From: a virus
IMG/VR virus record: IMGVR_UViG_3300031740_000003
Coordinates: 1-45,321 of that record
Strand: one strand, 5' to 3'
Length of the DNA: 45,321 nucleotides
The translations under genes and the position numbers were made by a program. Of the stretch, positions 15,404-24,532 are shown one piece after another. The stretch's first letter is position 1. Each line of letters begins with the position of its first letter. The notes beneath the pieces were generated by a model. The model did no database searches. It was given only the letters and a program-made list of their open reading frames with translations, and had not been told where the DNA came from.

Positions 15404-15709
15404 ATGCCCGTAAGCAAGAAGCGCAAGATCAACCGCAAAGACGGTGGACAGAAGCGCTACGAGATGGTCCAGTTCACTTCCGAACTTTTCGACGAGGGCG
15501 AGACCTTCACCTTCCCAGACCAGAAGCACATGAGCCTCAAGCTCATCGCAGCCCTGAACGAAGGCGACGTCGGAGTTCTGATCGCCTGGCTGATGTCAGC
15601 CAAGGTTGACCCTGCCGAGATCGACGCGATCGGCGAACTTGAGCAGGGCGAGATCGAAGAATTCATGTCCGCCTGGGGCCGAGGATCGACGATCTCACTC
15701 CCAAAATAA
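15404..15709 (+). CDS. Tail assembly chaperone, short form (gpG-like)
   Basis: The 101-aa protein begins MPVSKKRKINRKDGGQKRYE and ends STISLPK. It lies between tube and tape measure, has the acidic helical style of gpG-like chaperones, and its end carries a slippery heptamer for -1 frameshifting. It binds the tape measure during tail assembly and is absent from the mature virion in known phages. Confidence 0.88.
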   Translation: MPVSKKRKINRKDGGQKRYEMVQFTSELFDEGETFTFPDQKHMSLKLIAALNEGDVGVLIAWLMSAKVDPAEIDAIGELEQGEIEEFMSAWGRGSTISLPK

Positions 15710-16107
15710 ACGGCCTGATCCAACTCCACAAAGAGTTCCCGGAGGGCTTCGAGGCCTCGCTCATTGAGCGGGGCCTCCGTTTTCGGGATGTGGGTTCGCG
15801 TGATTTTGACTGGTCCGACCTGCATGCAGTCATCATGACCCTGCCCTATGACTCACCCCTGGAGCGCCAGAAGAACGGGAAAGACTGGCACTGGTACGGG
15901 CCTTTGACGGACATTCTAGCGGGGATCTACGACAATATTGGGGTAGGTGTTGCCACACAAGCTCAACGGCGGAAGTGGCGTAAGTCTGATCTACCTAAGC
16001 CATTGAGACGGCCATGGCAAGTCCAGAAGCACATCGAGAAACTTGGCAAGATTGCGCTGCCTCTGGACCAGGTCCGGGAAAGGCTGGGCTGGAACAAGAA
16101 GAGGTGA
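15404..16107 (+). CDS. Tail assembly chaperone, frameshifted long form (gpGT-like)
   Basis: A -1 shift at 15700-15706 fuses the 101-residue short form to 133 more residues encoded from 15706 to 16107. The extension includes SLIERGLRFRDVGSRDFDWS and ends RERLGWNKKR; the ERGLR(L)RD(V)G pattern is recurrent in the T portions of actinophage chaperones. No credible ribosome binding site exists for independent translation of the T part (an in-frame GTG at 15790 is poorly placed). The low-abundance fusion recruits tube protein to the tape measure. Confidence 0.85.
15700..15706 (+). promoter_or_regulatory. -1 frameshift site CCCAAAA
   Basis: The zero frame reads CTC CCA AAA TAA. C-CCA-AAA is a canonical X-XXY-YYZ heptamer immediately before the stop. 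After slipping one base back, translation continues ATA AAC GGC without a stop into the frame ending at 16107. This is the usual arrangement for siphophage tail chaperones. Confidence 0.88.
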
Positions 16108-16111
16108 ACAA

Positions 16112-19100
16112 ATGGCTGCTGTCGAACTGGCTACCGGTTATGTGACTCTCGCAGTCGAAACCCGGGGAATCAACTCCCAGGTGGCACAGGCATTCCGTGG
16201 CGCCGGCGGTGTAGCAACCACCGCCGGCCGTTCCATGGGTCAGTCCATGGCCCGGTCCTTCAACGCAGCCCGACCAAACATCGACGTTCTCCGTGCTGAA
16301 TTCGAGAACGCTGAGAAGCGCATCGTTGCCCAGGCAGAAGTCTCCGCTCGTAAGCAGGAGGCCGCCAAGCGCAAGGTTGAGATCGCCCAGGCGAAGCTCA
16401 ATGAGACTACTACCCGATATGGCGCCGGATCTTCCCAGGCCTTGACAGCGGCTGACCGGTTGGCTGTCTCTGAGCAGAAGCTCACTGCCGAGACCATGGC
16501 AGCCCAGAGCGCTCAGAACAAACTTCAGACTGAACTCAACCAGTCAAGGACCGCCCTGGATAACGCCACGGCGGCATCTTCCAATGCCTCCTCGACGTAC
16601 GCCCGAGGTTGGAAGGGTGTCGGCCAGCGGCTGAAGGGCTACCTGACCAAGGGCGTCAGGAGCGCCGGCCGTGAAGCAGAACAGGCAGCAGCCAAGTCCG
16701 GCAAGGAGGGCGGCGGCCGGTTCTCTAGCGCGTTCAAGGGAGCCATTGCCGGCCTAGCAGCCGGCGTCTCGATCCAGGCCATCGGCACCCAGATCGTCAA
16801 GTCCATCACGAACGCCGGCAACCTGGAACAGTCGATCGGCGCTATCGACTCCGTGTTCAAGGGCAGCGCCAACCAGATGCACGACTGGGCGAAGAATGCC
16901 GCAGTCGACGTAGGCCTGACGCAGAACGAGTTCAACGAGCTCGGCACCCTGATCGGCGCCCAGCTCAAAAACGGCGGCACCGCCATGGACGAGCTCGGTC
17001 CGAAGACCAAGGGCTTGATCGGCCTCGGCGCCGATCTCTCATCCATGTTTGGCGGCACCACGAAGGAGGCCGTCGAGGCCCTGTCGTCCGCCCTCAAGGG
17101 TGAGATGGATCCTATCGAAAAGTACGGCATCACGATGAATGCCGCGGCTATCGATGCCGAGGGCATGCGTCTTGGGCTGGAGAAGACCGGGAAGTCCTGG
17201 AGCACTTCAGCCAAGCAGGCCATCGTCATGTCCCTGGCTACCCAGCAGTCGGCAGATGCACAGGGCAACTTCGCCCGCGAGTCCGATACGTTCGCCCACA
17301 AGCAGCAGGTCATGCAGGCCAAGTTCGAGAACTTGACCACGACCATCGGCGGGTTCTTCCTGCCGGTCCTGACCAAGGTCTTCAGCTACGTCGCCGACGT
17401 CGCAATCCCCGGCATCTCCACGTTCTTCGGATGGCTCGGCAAGACCGAGGTAGTCAGGGTCCTGGGGGACACCTTCAAGAACCTGGGGAGCTTCGTCCAG
17501 ACAGACGTCGTCCCTGCCTTTGCCGCGGCCGGAGGCTGGCTGAAGGAGAACAGCGGCCTGATGTCGTTCCTTGGAACGGTCATCGGAACTACGGCCGGCG
17601 CGCTGATCGTGGCCAAGATCGCCATGGGCGCTTGGTCCACTGCCGTGAAGATCGCGACAGGCATCCAGGCTGCGTTCAACTTCGTCATGAACGCCAACCC
17701 GATCATGAAGGTCGTTGCCCTGATCGGTCTCCTGGTCGGCGCGATTGTTTGGCTATATAAGAATAACGAGACAGCTAAGAAGATCATCGACGCAGCCTGG
17801 CAGGGTATCCAGACAGTCGTGAAATTCGCGTGGAACAACATCATCAAGCCGGTCTTCAACGCGATCGTCGGCTTCGTAAAGAACACGCTTGCCCCGATAT
17901 TCAACTGGCTGTGGAAGAACATCATCTCCCCGGTCTTTACTGGTATTTGGTCCGTCGTCAAAATCTACTGGGCCCTCATCGAGACGATTTTCAAGGGCAT
18001 CGTCTGGACTGTCAAGAACGTCCTGGCCCCGATCTTCACCTGGCTTTGGAAGAACATCGTGCAGCCGGTATTCGCTGGGCTGTTCGGAACTATTTCCGAT
18101 GTGTGGAACAAGAAGATCAAGCCTGTCCTGGAGGTCTTCGGCGGGTTCCTGAAGGCGACCGTCGGCCCAGCCCTGAGTAAGGGTGTCGACACCATCAAGA
18201 AGATCTGGGAGGGCATCCGCAAGATCGCTGCCGCTCCGATCAACTTCGTGATCGATACCGTCTACAACAACGGTCTGCGCAAGGCGCTGAACCTGGTTCG
18301 CAAGGTCGTCGGCGGAGATCCCCTGGATCCACTGCCGACCATCGGCGGTTACGCCAAGGGCGGCAAGGTCAAGGAAAACTGGTACCTTGCTGGCGAAGAA
18401 GGCCCAGAGCTGATCCACCGCGGCTCCGAGTCCAACCGCGTCTACACGGCTGCAGAGACTGCCAAGGCGTTCAGCGAGATGGGAAGCGATTCCCCTCTTG
18501 CCGAGAAGGCCAAGCAGGCAGCTACTTCCCGCCGCGGCGAGAAGCTCCCGATCGGCGGTTGGCTCGGCGACATCGGCAAGGCACTTGCCAAGCCGATCGA
18601 CTGGGTCCGTGGCGGTCTGGCCAACGCAGCTGAGAAGCTGATTGGCCCGTTGAAGGACGGGGTCAAGAACATGATCCCAGGCGGGACGGAGTTCGGTAAG
18701 ACGACCCGGTCCGCCCTCGACAATGCCTTCGCTGCGACCATCAAGTGGATCCGCGGTAAGGACGAGATGCCAGAGACCGCCGGCGGCGGCTCGGGCGGCG
18801 ACTCGTTCCTGAAGGTGCTCGGAGCTCTGGGCTCGTTCTCGCGTCCTCGCGGAACGATCACCTCTGGCTTCGGGTCTTCCCGTGGTGCTTACCCCCACGC
18901 CGGCATTGACTTTGCCCAGCCGATCGGTTCTATCGTCCGTGCGATGTTCAACGGCGTTGTCCGGAAGACCGGATGGAACGCTGTCAGTGGTCGCTCCGGT
19001 AAGGGCGAGGTTATCGATCACCCTAACGGGTACTCATCCTACTACGGCCACCTCTCCGGGTGGACCACCAAGGCCGGCGACAAGGTCAAGGCGGGCCAGC

Positions 19101-19456
19101 CGATCGCGTACTCGGGCAACACCGGTAAGTCGACTGGCCCCCACCTCCACGCCGAGATCTGGAAGAACGGCAACCCGTTCAACTTCATGAGCTGGCTGCA
19201 CGACGACGGTGGCTACCTCGGCACCGGGAAGTCGGTCCTGGAAAACAAGACCGGTCACCCTGAGCCAGTCCTCACCGCACCCCAGTGGGATACGATGTTT
19301 ACATTGGCTGACAGTGTTCGGGCAGGCGATTCCGGTGGGGATAACTACTACATCGAGAGCATCATCATCCCGGCTAGCGACATCGCTGAGTTCAAGGACA
19401 TCACTGAGTTCTTCAACACAGCTAAGCGCACCATGCGGAAGGGCGTAATCAAGTAA
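16112..19456 (+). CDS. Tape measure protein with M23 peptidase domain
   Basis: The 1114-aa protein starts at ATG 16112 (MAAVELATGYVTLAVETRGI). It sets tail length and is ejected with DNA. Order: N-terminal coiled coil (about 50-200), hydrophobic segments (about 490-570), near-repeats of the type FNWLWKNIISPVF / FTWLWKNIVQPVF (about 590-670), then a C-terminal M23 zinc endopeptidase. The latter shows GSSRGAYPHAGIDF (His929, Asp933) and GPHLHAE (His1011, His1013), the H-x3-D and HxH ligands, so it could cut peptidoglycan during entry. CTATATAA at 17753 encodes CTA TAT AAG. Its stop overlaps the next start (TAATG). Confidence 0.95.
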   Translation: MAAVELATGYVTLAVETRGINSQVAQAFRGAGGVATTAGRSMGQSMARSFNAARPNIDVLRAEFENAEKRIVAQAEVSARKQEAAKRKVEIAQAKLNETTTRYGAGSSQALTAADRLAVSEQKLTAETMAAQSAQNKLQTELNQSRTALDNATAASSNASSTYARGWKGVGQRLKGYLTKGVRSAGREAEQAAAKSGKEGGGRFSSAFKGAIAGLAAGVSIQAIGTQIVKSITNAGNLEQSIGAIDSVFKGSANQMHDWAKNAAVDVGLTQNEFNELGTLIGAQLKNGGTAMDELGPKTKGLIGLGADLSSMFGGTTKEAVEALSSALKGEMDPIEKYGITMNAAAIDAEGMRLGLEKTGKSWSTSAKQAIVMSLATQQSADAQGNFARESDTFAHKQQVMQAKFENLTTTIGGFFLPVLTKVFSYVADVAIPGISTFFGWLGKTEVVRVLGDTFKNLGSFVQTDVVPAFAAAGGWLKENSGLMSFLGTVIGTTAGALIVAKIAMGAWSTAVKIATGIQAAFNFVMNANPIMKVVALIGLLVGAIVWLYKNNETAKKIIDAAWQGIQTVVKFAWNNIIKPVFNAIVGFVKNTLAPIFNWLWKNIISPVFTGIWSVVKIYWALIETIFKGIVWTVKNVLAPIFTWLWKNIVQPVFAGLFGTISDVWNKKIKPVLEVFGGFLKATVGPALSKGVDTIKKIWEGIRKIAAAPINFVIDTVYNNGLRKALNLVRKVVGGDPLDPLPTIGGYAKGGKVKENWYLAGEEGPELIHRGSESNRVYTAAETAKAFSEMGSDSPLAEKAKQAATSRRGEKLPIGGWLGDIGKALAKPIDWVRGGLANAAEKLIGPLKDGVKNMIPGGTEFGKTTRSALDNAFAATIKWIRGKDEMPETAGGGSGGDSFLKVLGALGSFSRPRGTITSGFGSSRGAYPHAGIDFAQPIGSIVRAMFNGVVRKTGWNAVSGRSGKGEVIDHPNGYSSYYGHLSGWTTKAGDKVKAGQPIAYSGNTGKSTGPHLHAEIWKNGNPFNFMSWLHDDGGYLGTGKSVLENKTGHPEPVLTAPQWDTMFTLADSVRAGDSGGDNYYIESIIIPASDIAEFKDITEFFNTAKRTMRKGVIK

Positions 19457-21720
19457 TGGCCATCACCTGGGGTTCATACGTAAACAACTCCTCCGGTAAC
19501 GGAATGCGGCTGGGATACGAATTTTCCCAGTCGCCCTCCACCGTGGGCACCGGCACTTCTTCCGTCGTCGTGACCCTGGAAGTCTGGGTGCAGACCAAGG
19601 CATCGGTCGTTGACTCGACCAACACCTTCACCATCTCCGGTGACTTCTCCCAGTCCGGTTCCGAGAACATCAACCACAGCGGCGCCGACACGACTCTCCT
19701 GCAGACTGAGACCAGGACCGTCTCGACCAGCTACACGTCGACGGTCGTCTCTGACTTTTCCGCGTCACTGACCGGCATCAACGCCATTCCAGGCACCGCT
19801 TCTGTCTCCGGTGCCTGGACCACCGCCAAGCGCCCGATCTCCGCCCCGGCTGCGCCATCCAGCATCGGCGTGTCGCGAGGCTCTGATACCAGCCACACGA
19901 TCACCTGGACGAACAACTCGCCGACTGCGGCTGGTGCTCCGTACCAGAACATCGAGGTCCAGCGCTGGGACAACGTCAGCGATGCCTGGTCGACCATTGC
20001 CACGCTAGGCGTCGTGACCTCCTACACGAACACTTCGACGATCGCCAACCGCCAGTACCGCTGGCGGGTCCGTTCCAAGAACACGGCTGGCACTTCGTCC
20101 TATGTAACTTCCGGCTACTGGTCGACTACGCCGACGTCTCCCAATACACCTGTGGCTTCCAAGATCTCCAACGATGTCAAGCTAGACTGGACTAACCGAA
20201 ACACGGTCCAGTCTGGCGGCGTCGAGGTCTGGTGGTCGGCAAACGGCGGGGCCTACACTCTCCTGGCAACCTTGCCTGGGAACCCCAGCCCGATCACCTA
20301 CACGCACAACAACCCGAACGCCGCCCAGACTCACAGGTATAAGCTGAAGGCTTATGCTGGTGCGACCGACGATGCTCCAACTTTGTACTCGTCGTTCTCC
20401 GGGGAATCGAACATCATCCAGCTGCTGACTAACCCAGCAGCTCCTACAAACCTGTCTCCGACGTCTGGAGTCGTCGACGCGGCCACGACGGCAATCACCT
20501 TCACCTGGAAGCATAACCAGGTTGATGGCACCGCCCAGACCAAGTACGATTTCCAGTACCGTCTCAATGGTGGCTCCTGGGTTTCTTCAACTGCCACGAC
20601 CAGCACCCAGTCGAAGACCTTCGCGGCCGGTGCCCTGGCCAACGGCAACCAGCTGGAGTGGCAGGTCCGTACGTACGGCGCCTACGCCACTGCGCCGGCT
20701 TATTCCCCGTGGTCCGCTATTGGAACGCTGACCCTGTCTGCCGCGCCTCAGGCCGGCTTGACTTACCCTGACGGTGTCACTGACGTGGCTACTTCCAGGC
20801 TCTCGCCAGTATGGACCTACTACGACGAAGAAGGCTCGGCTCAGTCTCAGTTCCGCGTCAAGCTCTACACGGCCGGTGGTGCAGCTCTCCTAGAGGATCG
20901 CTCTGGCTCAGGAGCTATCACGACCTACGACCTGACGACTCTCCTGCAGAACGGAGTATCGTACCGGGTCGGTGTATCCGTCCGAGACGGTGTTGGCCTA
21001 TGGTCTCCTGAGTTCACCCAGGACTTCACTGTCACCTTCGCCCTGCCTCCTGTTCCCCTGGTCGACGTGACCTGGGACCCAGACGGGGCAGCTGTCCAGG
21101 TGTCCATCAATAACCCTGTCAACGTCGGTGACCCGGCAGTGACCGACCACAACGAGGTCTGGCGCTCCCTGGACGGTATAACGTACGAGAAGATCGCGGA
21201 CGACGTTCCGACCAACGGAACTGTGACTGACTACGTGCCGGCTGCAGGCGTCGAGAACCTCTACCTGGTTATCGCCCTGACTTCAATCGGTGCGTCCTCG
21301 TCTTCCGCCCCGACGCCATTCACCACCCCGACCACGGCCGGCTGGTTCTGGTTCAACGGCGGGCCGGCATTCTCGCAGCTGGTCAAGCTCTACTACGAGC
21401 CGGCTCGCCAGCGCAACTTCAGCAGGGCCAAGACCCTGAACAGTTTCGCTGGCCGGGAATTCCCCGTGGAGACGTCAGGCGAGTCAAGGACCAGGGACTT
21501 CGATCTGTCCTTTGCCGTGTTCGGCGAGGATGACTCTACCCTGCAGCAGATCGAGGACCTCGCCGACTTGGCAGCCCCGATCTGCGTGCGGGGCCCGAGC
21601 GGAGAACGTCGGTACGTGTCTCTCCAGACCACTGGCTCCTCTAGCTCCGGTGTCTACGAAGCGGTAAGTTTGAAGATGACTGAGGTCTCACCTCCTCAGG
21701 TCGAAACGATGCCAGTATAA
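19456..21720 (+). CDS. Minor tail protein with Ig/FnIII-like domains, 754 aa
   Basis: The first 130 residues are Ser/Thr-rich and beta (MAITWGSYVNNSSGNGMRLG). Residues about 130-560 contain several fibronectin-III-like repeats (APAAPSSIGVSRGSDTSHTI, TPVASKISNDVKLDWTNRNT, PAAPTNLSPTSGVVDAATTA, LPPVPLVDVTWDPDG). The C-terminal 130 residues (FSQLVKLYYEPARQRNFSRA; DDSTLQQIEDLADLAAPICV) resemble a distal-tail type domain. It is probably a surface-exposed tail-tip component binding cell-wall glycans. Confidence 0.82.
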   Translation: MAITWGSYVNNSSGNGMRLGYEFSQSPSTVGTGTSSVVVTLEVWVQTKASVVDSTNTFTISGDFSQSGSENINHSGADTTLLQTETRTVSTSYTSTVVSDFSASLTGINAIPGTASVSGAWTTAKRPISAPAAPSSIGVSRGSDTSHTITWTNNSPTAAGAPYQNIEVQRWDNVSDAWSTIATLGVVTSYTNTSTIANRQYRWRVRSKNTAGTSSYVTSGYWSTTPTSPNTPVASKISNDVKLDWTNRNTVQSGGVEVWWSANGGAYTLLATLPGNPSPITYTHNNPNAAQTHRYKLKAYAGATDDAPTLYSSFSGESNIIQLLTNPAAPTNLSPTSGVVDAATTAITFTWKHNQVDGTAQTKYDFQYRLNGGSWVSSTATTSTQSKTFAAGALANGNQLEWQVRTYGAYATAPAYSPWSAIGTLTLSAAPQAGLTYPDGVTDVATSRLSPVWTYYDEEGSAQSQFRVKLYTAGGAALLEDRSGSGAITTYDLTTLLQNGVSYRVGVSVRDGVGLWSPEFTQDFTVTFALPPVPLVDVTWDPDGAAVQVSINNPVNVGDPAVTDHNEVWRSLDGITYEKIADDVPTNGTVTDYVPAAGVENLYLVIALTSIGASSSSAPTPFTTPTTAGWFWFNGGPAFSQLVKLYYEPARQRNFSRAKTLNSFAGREFPVETSGESRTRDFDLSFAVFGEDDSTLQQIEDLADLAAPICVRGPSGERRYVSLQTTGSSSSGVYEAVSLKMTEVSPPQVETMPV

Positions 21721-21730
21721 GGAGCTCCCC

Positions 21731-22804
21731 ATGGATCTGACAGATGACCAGATTCTAGCACTGTCAGAACACCGTGAGGAGTCCTGGCGGTACGATTTGT
21801 TGAACCTTCAGGATCAGAAGATCGGGCAGTTGGACGGCGTCACTGGGGCGACGTTCGAGTGGTCGATCTTCACTGACATCCGGACCAGCGGAAGCATGGA
21901 CTGCGTAGATCCTGATATTGACTGGCTGTCAGTCAGGGTCCAGCCCTGGGCCACGGTAGTCGCCGCCGGCATGGAGCTCTCCTGGCCGGTAGGCGTCTTC
22001 ATCCCGGCCACCCCGGGGACCCAGTACTCCGGGGCCGGCAAGAGCCAGGCGATCGACCTCTACGACAAGTTGCAGATCCTGGTCGACGACAAGGTCGAGA
22101 ACACTTATTCGGTCGCAGCCGGCACCGTGGTCACGACCTTTATCAAGACCATGCTCGCCGGCGTCGGCGAGGTTCGCGACGCGATCACCCCATCTGCCGC
22201 GACCCTGCGCACCTCCATGGTCTGGGAAGCCGACACGACCAAGCTGAAGATCATCAACGACCTCCTGGCGTCGATCAACTACTTCAGCTTGTGGGTCGAC
22301 GGATACGGGGTTTTCCAGGGCGCACCCTACGTGGAGCCAGGCAGCCGAGGCATCTCTTGGATCTTCGCCGACGGTGCCCAGTGCATCTACTCGTCGGACT
22401 TCTTCCACAACAATGACGGATTCTTGGTGCCTAACAAGGTGAGCCTCATTTCCACATCTGATGGAGAGACAGCAGCTTTGACCGCACAGGCCACGAACGA
22501 AAACCCCGAGAGTGATTACAGCTATCAGAAGCGAGGGCGCTGGATCACCACGACGGAGAAGGACATTGAAGCTTCTGACCAGTCGACTTTGAACCTCATG
22601 GCCCAGCGCCGGCTGATCGAGCTCAGCGACGTCTCGTCGACCTATGACATCAGCCATGCCCTGATTCCTCTTGATTTGAATGCCGCGGTAAAATTCATAC
22701 GAAGCACCGAGGGCATCCTTGAGACGGCAGTCATCCAGAAAATGTCGTTTGGCACGGAGGTCGGTGGTCTGGTGAGGACAACTATTAGGGCTGTGGCACT
22801 TTGA
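21731..22804 (+). CDS. Minor tail protein, tail hub-like, 357 aa
   Basis: It begins MDLTDDQILALSEHREESWR after AAGGAGCTCCCC. The pattern (WSIFTDIRTSGSMDCVD, KSQAIDLYDKLQILVDDKVE, LKIINDLLASINYFSLWVDG) matches the hub/Tal-type proteins of actinophage tail tips, gp27-like beta domains that close the tube end. No peptidase motif is visible. Its stop overlaps a TTG start of the next gene. Confidence 0.75.
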   Translation: MDLTDDQILALSEHREESWRYDLLNLQDQKIGQLDGVTGATFEWSIFTDIRTSGSMDCVDPDIDWLSVRVQPWATVVAAGMELSWPVGVFIPATPGTQYSGAGKSQAIDLYDKLQILVDDKVENTYSVAAGTVVTTFIKTMLAGVGEVRDAITPSAATLRTSMVWEADTTKLKIINDLLASINYFSLWVDGYGVFQGAPYVEPGSRGISWIFADGAQCIYSSDFFHNNDGFLVPNKVSLISTSDGETAALTAQATNENPESDYSYQKRGRWITTTEKDIEASDQSTLNLMAQRRLIELSDVSSTYDISHALIPLDLNAAVKFIRSTEGILETAVIQKMSFGTEVGGLVRTTIRAVAL

Positions 22805-23631
22805 GCAACTACGATTTTCTCTTGCCGGCGATAGCAGACCCAACCGATACTTTCCGGTTCGGCGTCGTTACCGCTACCAGCCCTTGGCGTGTCCGTCTGG
22901 ACGGAGATATCGCTGCGATCGACGTAAACCCGATCATCACCTGCGAGATCGGCCAGGGCGACCGGGTCCTCTGCTTGATCCACAACCGCCAGCTAATCGT
23001 CACAGGACGGGTCGGATCTTTCACCGCCGCTATAGAGCTCGGCAACACCGAAAACCTGAACGACCTGACTAGTGATGGTACTTGGCACCAGGCCCAGAAC
23101 GCCGAGTCTTCGACGTCCAGGAACTACCCGCAGGCGCTCGCCGGCATGCTAGAAGTTTTCAACATGACCCACATCGCTGGTGGCACCACGTACATCTACC
23201 AGCGCTATACAGTCTACAACGGCACTGAGGTCTGGGTCAGGACCAACTACAACGGCACCTGGAACATCTGGCGCCGGCTGATCGGTTCTACCAGGACAGT
23301 CGACTGGACCACTGTCACTGGCTGGGACTCTACTGTTGAGCTATATAACGTCAGTGTTCCGGTCCAGGTCTGCGCGGTCGGCGGCGCGATCTTCCTGTCG
23401 GGTGCCATGCGCTGGAAGTCCGGCACCTCAGGAAAGATCGGTAACCTACCCTCGTGGGCCTACCCAGACACTTTCACCATTAAGGCTTGGCGTTGCCAGG
23501 GTTCTTCCAACAACGCGTGGGGCCTGGAAATCAATAGCTCTAACGAGCTCCGCTGGGGACGGCACGGACCTGCTGCCGCAACTACTGACGGCTGGCTCCC
23601 GTTCTCCGTCTCATGGCCACAGGTGCAATGA
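22801..23631 (+). CDS. Minor tail / receptor-binding protein with pyocin-knob-like region, 276 aa
   Basis: The start is a TTG overlapping the upstream stop (MSNYDFLLPAIADPTDTFRF). Residues 1-80 look like a small beta adaptor. Residues about 85-165 (LNDLTSDGTWHQ, NYPQALAGMLEVF, IYQRYTVYNGTEVWVRTNYN, WNIWRRL) fit the knob domain seen in tail fibres and pyocins. The C-terminal domain is beta-rich and aromatic. It is a good candidate for host recognition. CTATATAA at 23341 encodes CTA TAT AAC. Confidence 0.78.
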   Translation: MSNYDFLLPAIADPTDTFRFGVVTATSPWRVRLDGDIAAIDVNPIITCEIGQGDRVLCLIHNRQLIVTGRVGSFTAAIELGNTENLNDLTSDGTWHQAQNAESSTSRNYPQALAGMLEVFNMTHIAGGTTYIYQRYTVYNGTEVWVRTNYNGTWNIWRRLIGSTRTVDWTTVTGWDSTVELYNVSVPVQVCAVGGAIFLSGAMRWKSGTSGKIGNLPSWAYPDTFTIKAWRCQGSSNNAWGLEINSSNELRWGRHGPAAATTDGWLPFSVSWPQVQ

Positions 23632-24089
23632 TGATTGATCTGACAGTACTTACCATGGATGAGCTCAGTGAGCTGGCCACCGCCATTGGCCTGGAGAAGG
23701 ACAAGAGGATCCTGCTCTCCTCTGCCGAGGGCCAGATCGACAAGATTCTGGTCAGCGTCAAGCAGGCCAGTGGATTCAAGAACGGCGACACCTGGGCCCA
23801 GCCGCTCGGCGCCCATGATTCCTATCCTGCCGGGGCTCAGGTCACCTATGCCGGCAAGCGCTGGGAGTCGCTTCTAACTGCCAACGTCTGGGCGCCTGGA
23901 GTATCCGGATGGCGGGAGGTTGTCGTGGAAGGCCAGGTCGCTGCATGGGTGCAGCCGACAGGTGCCCATGATGCTTACCCGCTTGGCGCCAAGGTGACTT
24001 ACAACGGAAGCACCTGGGTGTCTTCCGTGGATGCGAACGTCTGGGCTCCAGGCGTCTACGGCTGGACTAACCTAGTAGGCAAGAAATGA
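23628..24089 (+). CDS. Tail protein with two carbohydrate-binding repeats, 153 aa
   Basis: I use ATG 23628, which overlaps the upstream stop (ATGA). The N-terminal 50 residues are helical (TMDELSELATAIGLEKDKRI). Then two copies of a CBM5/12-like motif follow: GAHDSYPAGAQVTYAGKRW...ANVWAPGVSGW and GAHDAYPLGAKVTYNGSTW...ANVWAPGVYGW. Such modules bind chitin-like or cell-wall glycans through stacked aromatics. It probably works with the adjacent knob protein in adsorption. Confidence 0.82.
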   Translation: MMIDLTVLTMDELSELATAIGLEKDKRILLSSAEGQIDKILVSVKQASGFKNGDTWAQPLGAHDSYPAGAQVTYAGKRWESLLTANVWAPGVSGWREVVVEGQVAAWVQPTGAHDAYPLGAKVTYNGSTWVSSVDANVWAPGVYGWTNLVGKK

Positions 24090-24532
24090 AAAATCTACGC
24101 CCCAAAGGGCCCAGGGGCTTGATGCTCCTGGGCTTTGGCATTACCGGGATGACCCTGGGACTGACCTACTTCGTAAGTGGAGACGCTTCCGCTAGGAGCC
24201 TGGACTGGCTAACGAACCTCATCCCCATGCAGGTTTTCGCTGCCTGCTGGTTTATTGTTGGATTGTGGATGGCCGTAGCCGCTTTTACTTATCAGCACAA
24301 GCTCGCGCTAGCCGCACATTCAGGACTGTGCGTTCTCTGGGGGACAGCTTACGGAGTAGCTGCAGTCATCAAGATGATCCATGGGGAAGAGATGAACGCA
24401 TTCTTCTTCGTGCCGCTATTCTGGGGGTTGGCTGTGGCATGCGGTGCAGCTGTCCGGATGAACAACCCTATCCGAAATCGCAAGGCACCGACGCCAGGAT
24501 CCAAGCTCCGTAGGAGTCTGAAGAATGGATAA
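24086..24532 (+). CDS. Membrane protein with about four TM helices, 148 aa
   Basis: Hydrophobic stretches are visible at about residues 11-30, 46-68, 76-95 and 104-122, with a basic C-terminal tail (NRKAPTPGSKLRRSLKNG). It lies between tail-tip and lysis genes, overlaps both neighbours, and may be a holin or holin-like lysis factor. Four TM helices are more than classical holins have, so this stays tentative. Confidence 0.75.
   Translation: MKNLRPKGPRGLMLLGFGITGMTLGLTYFVSGDASARSLDWLTNLIPMQVFAACWFIVGLWMAVAAFTYQHKLALAAHSGLCVLWGTAYGVAAVIKMIHGEEMNAFFFVPLFWGLAVACGAAVRMNNPIRNRKAPTPGSKLRRSLKNG

Noticed and set aside
17753-19021. 422-codon open frame on the minus strand
   Set aside because: It lies wholly opposite the tape measure gene, has no ribosome binding site and a composition typical of antisense high-G+C codons.
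21929-22843. 304-codon open frame on the minus strand
   Set aside because: Antisense of the tail hub-like gene, crossing a gene boundary with no ribosome binding site.
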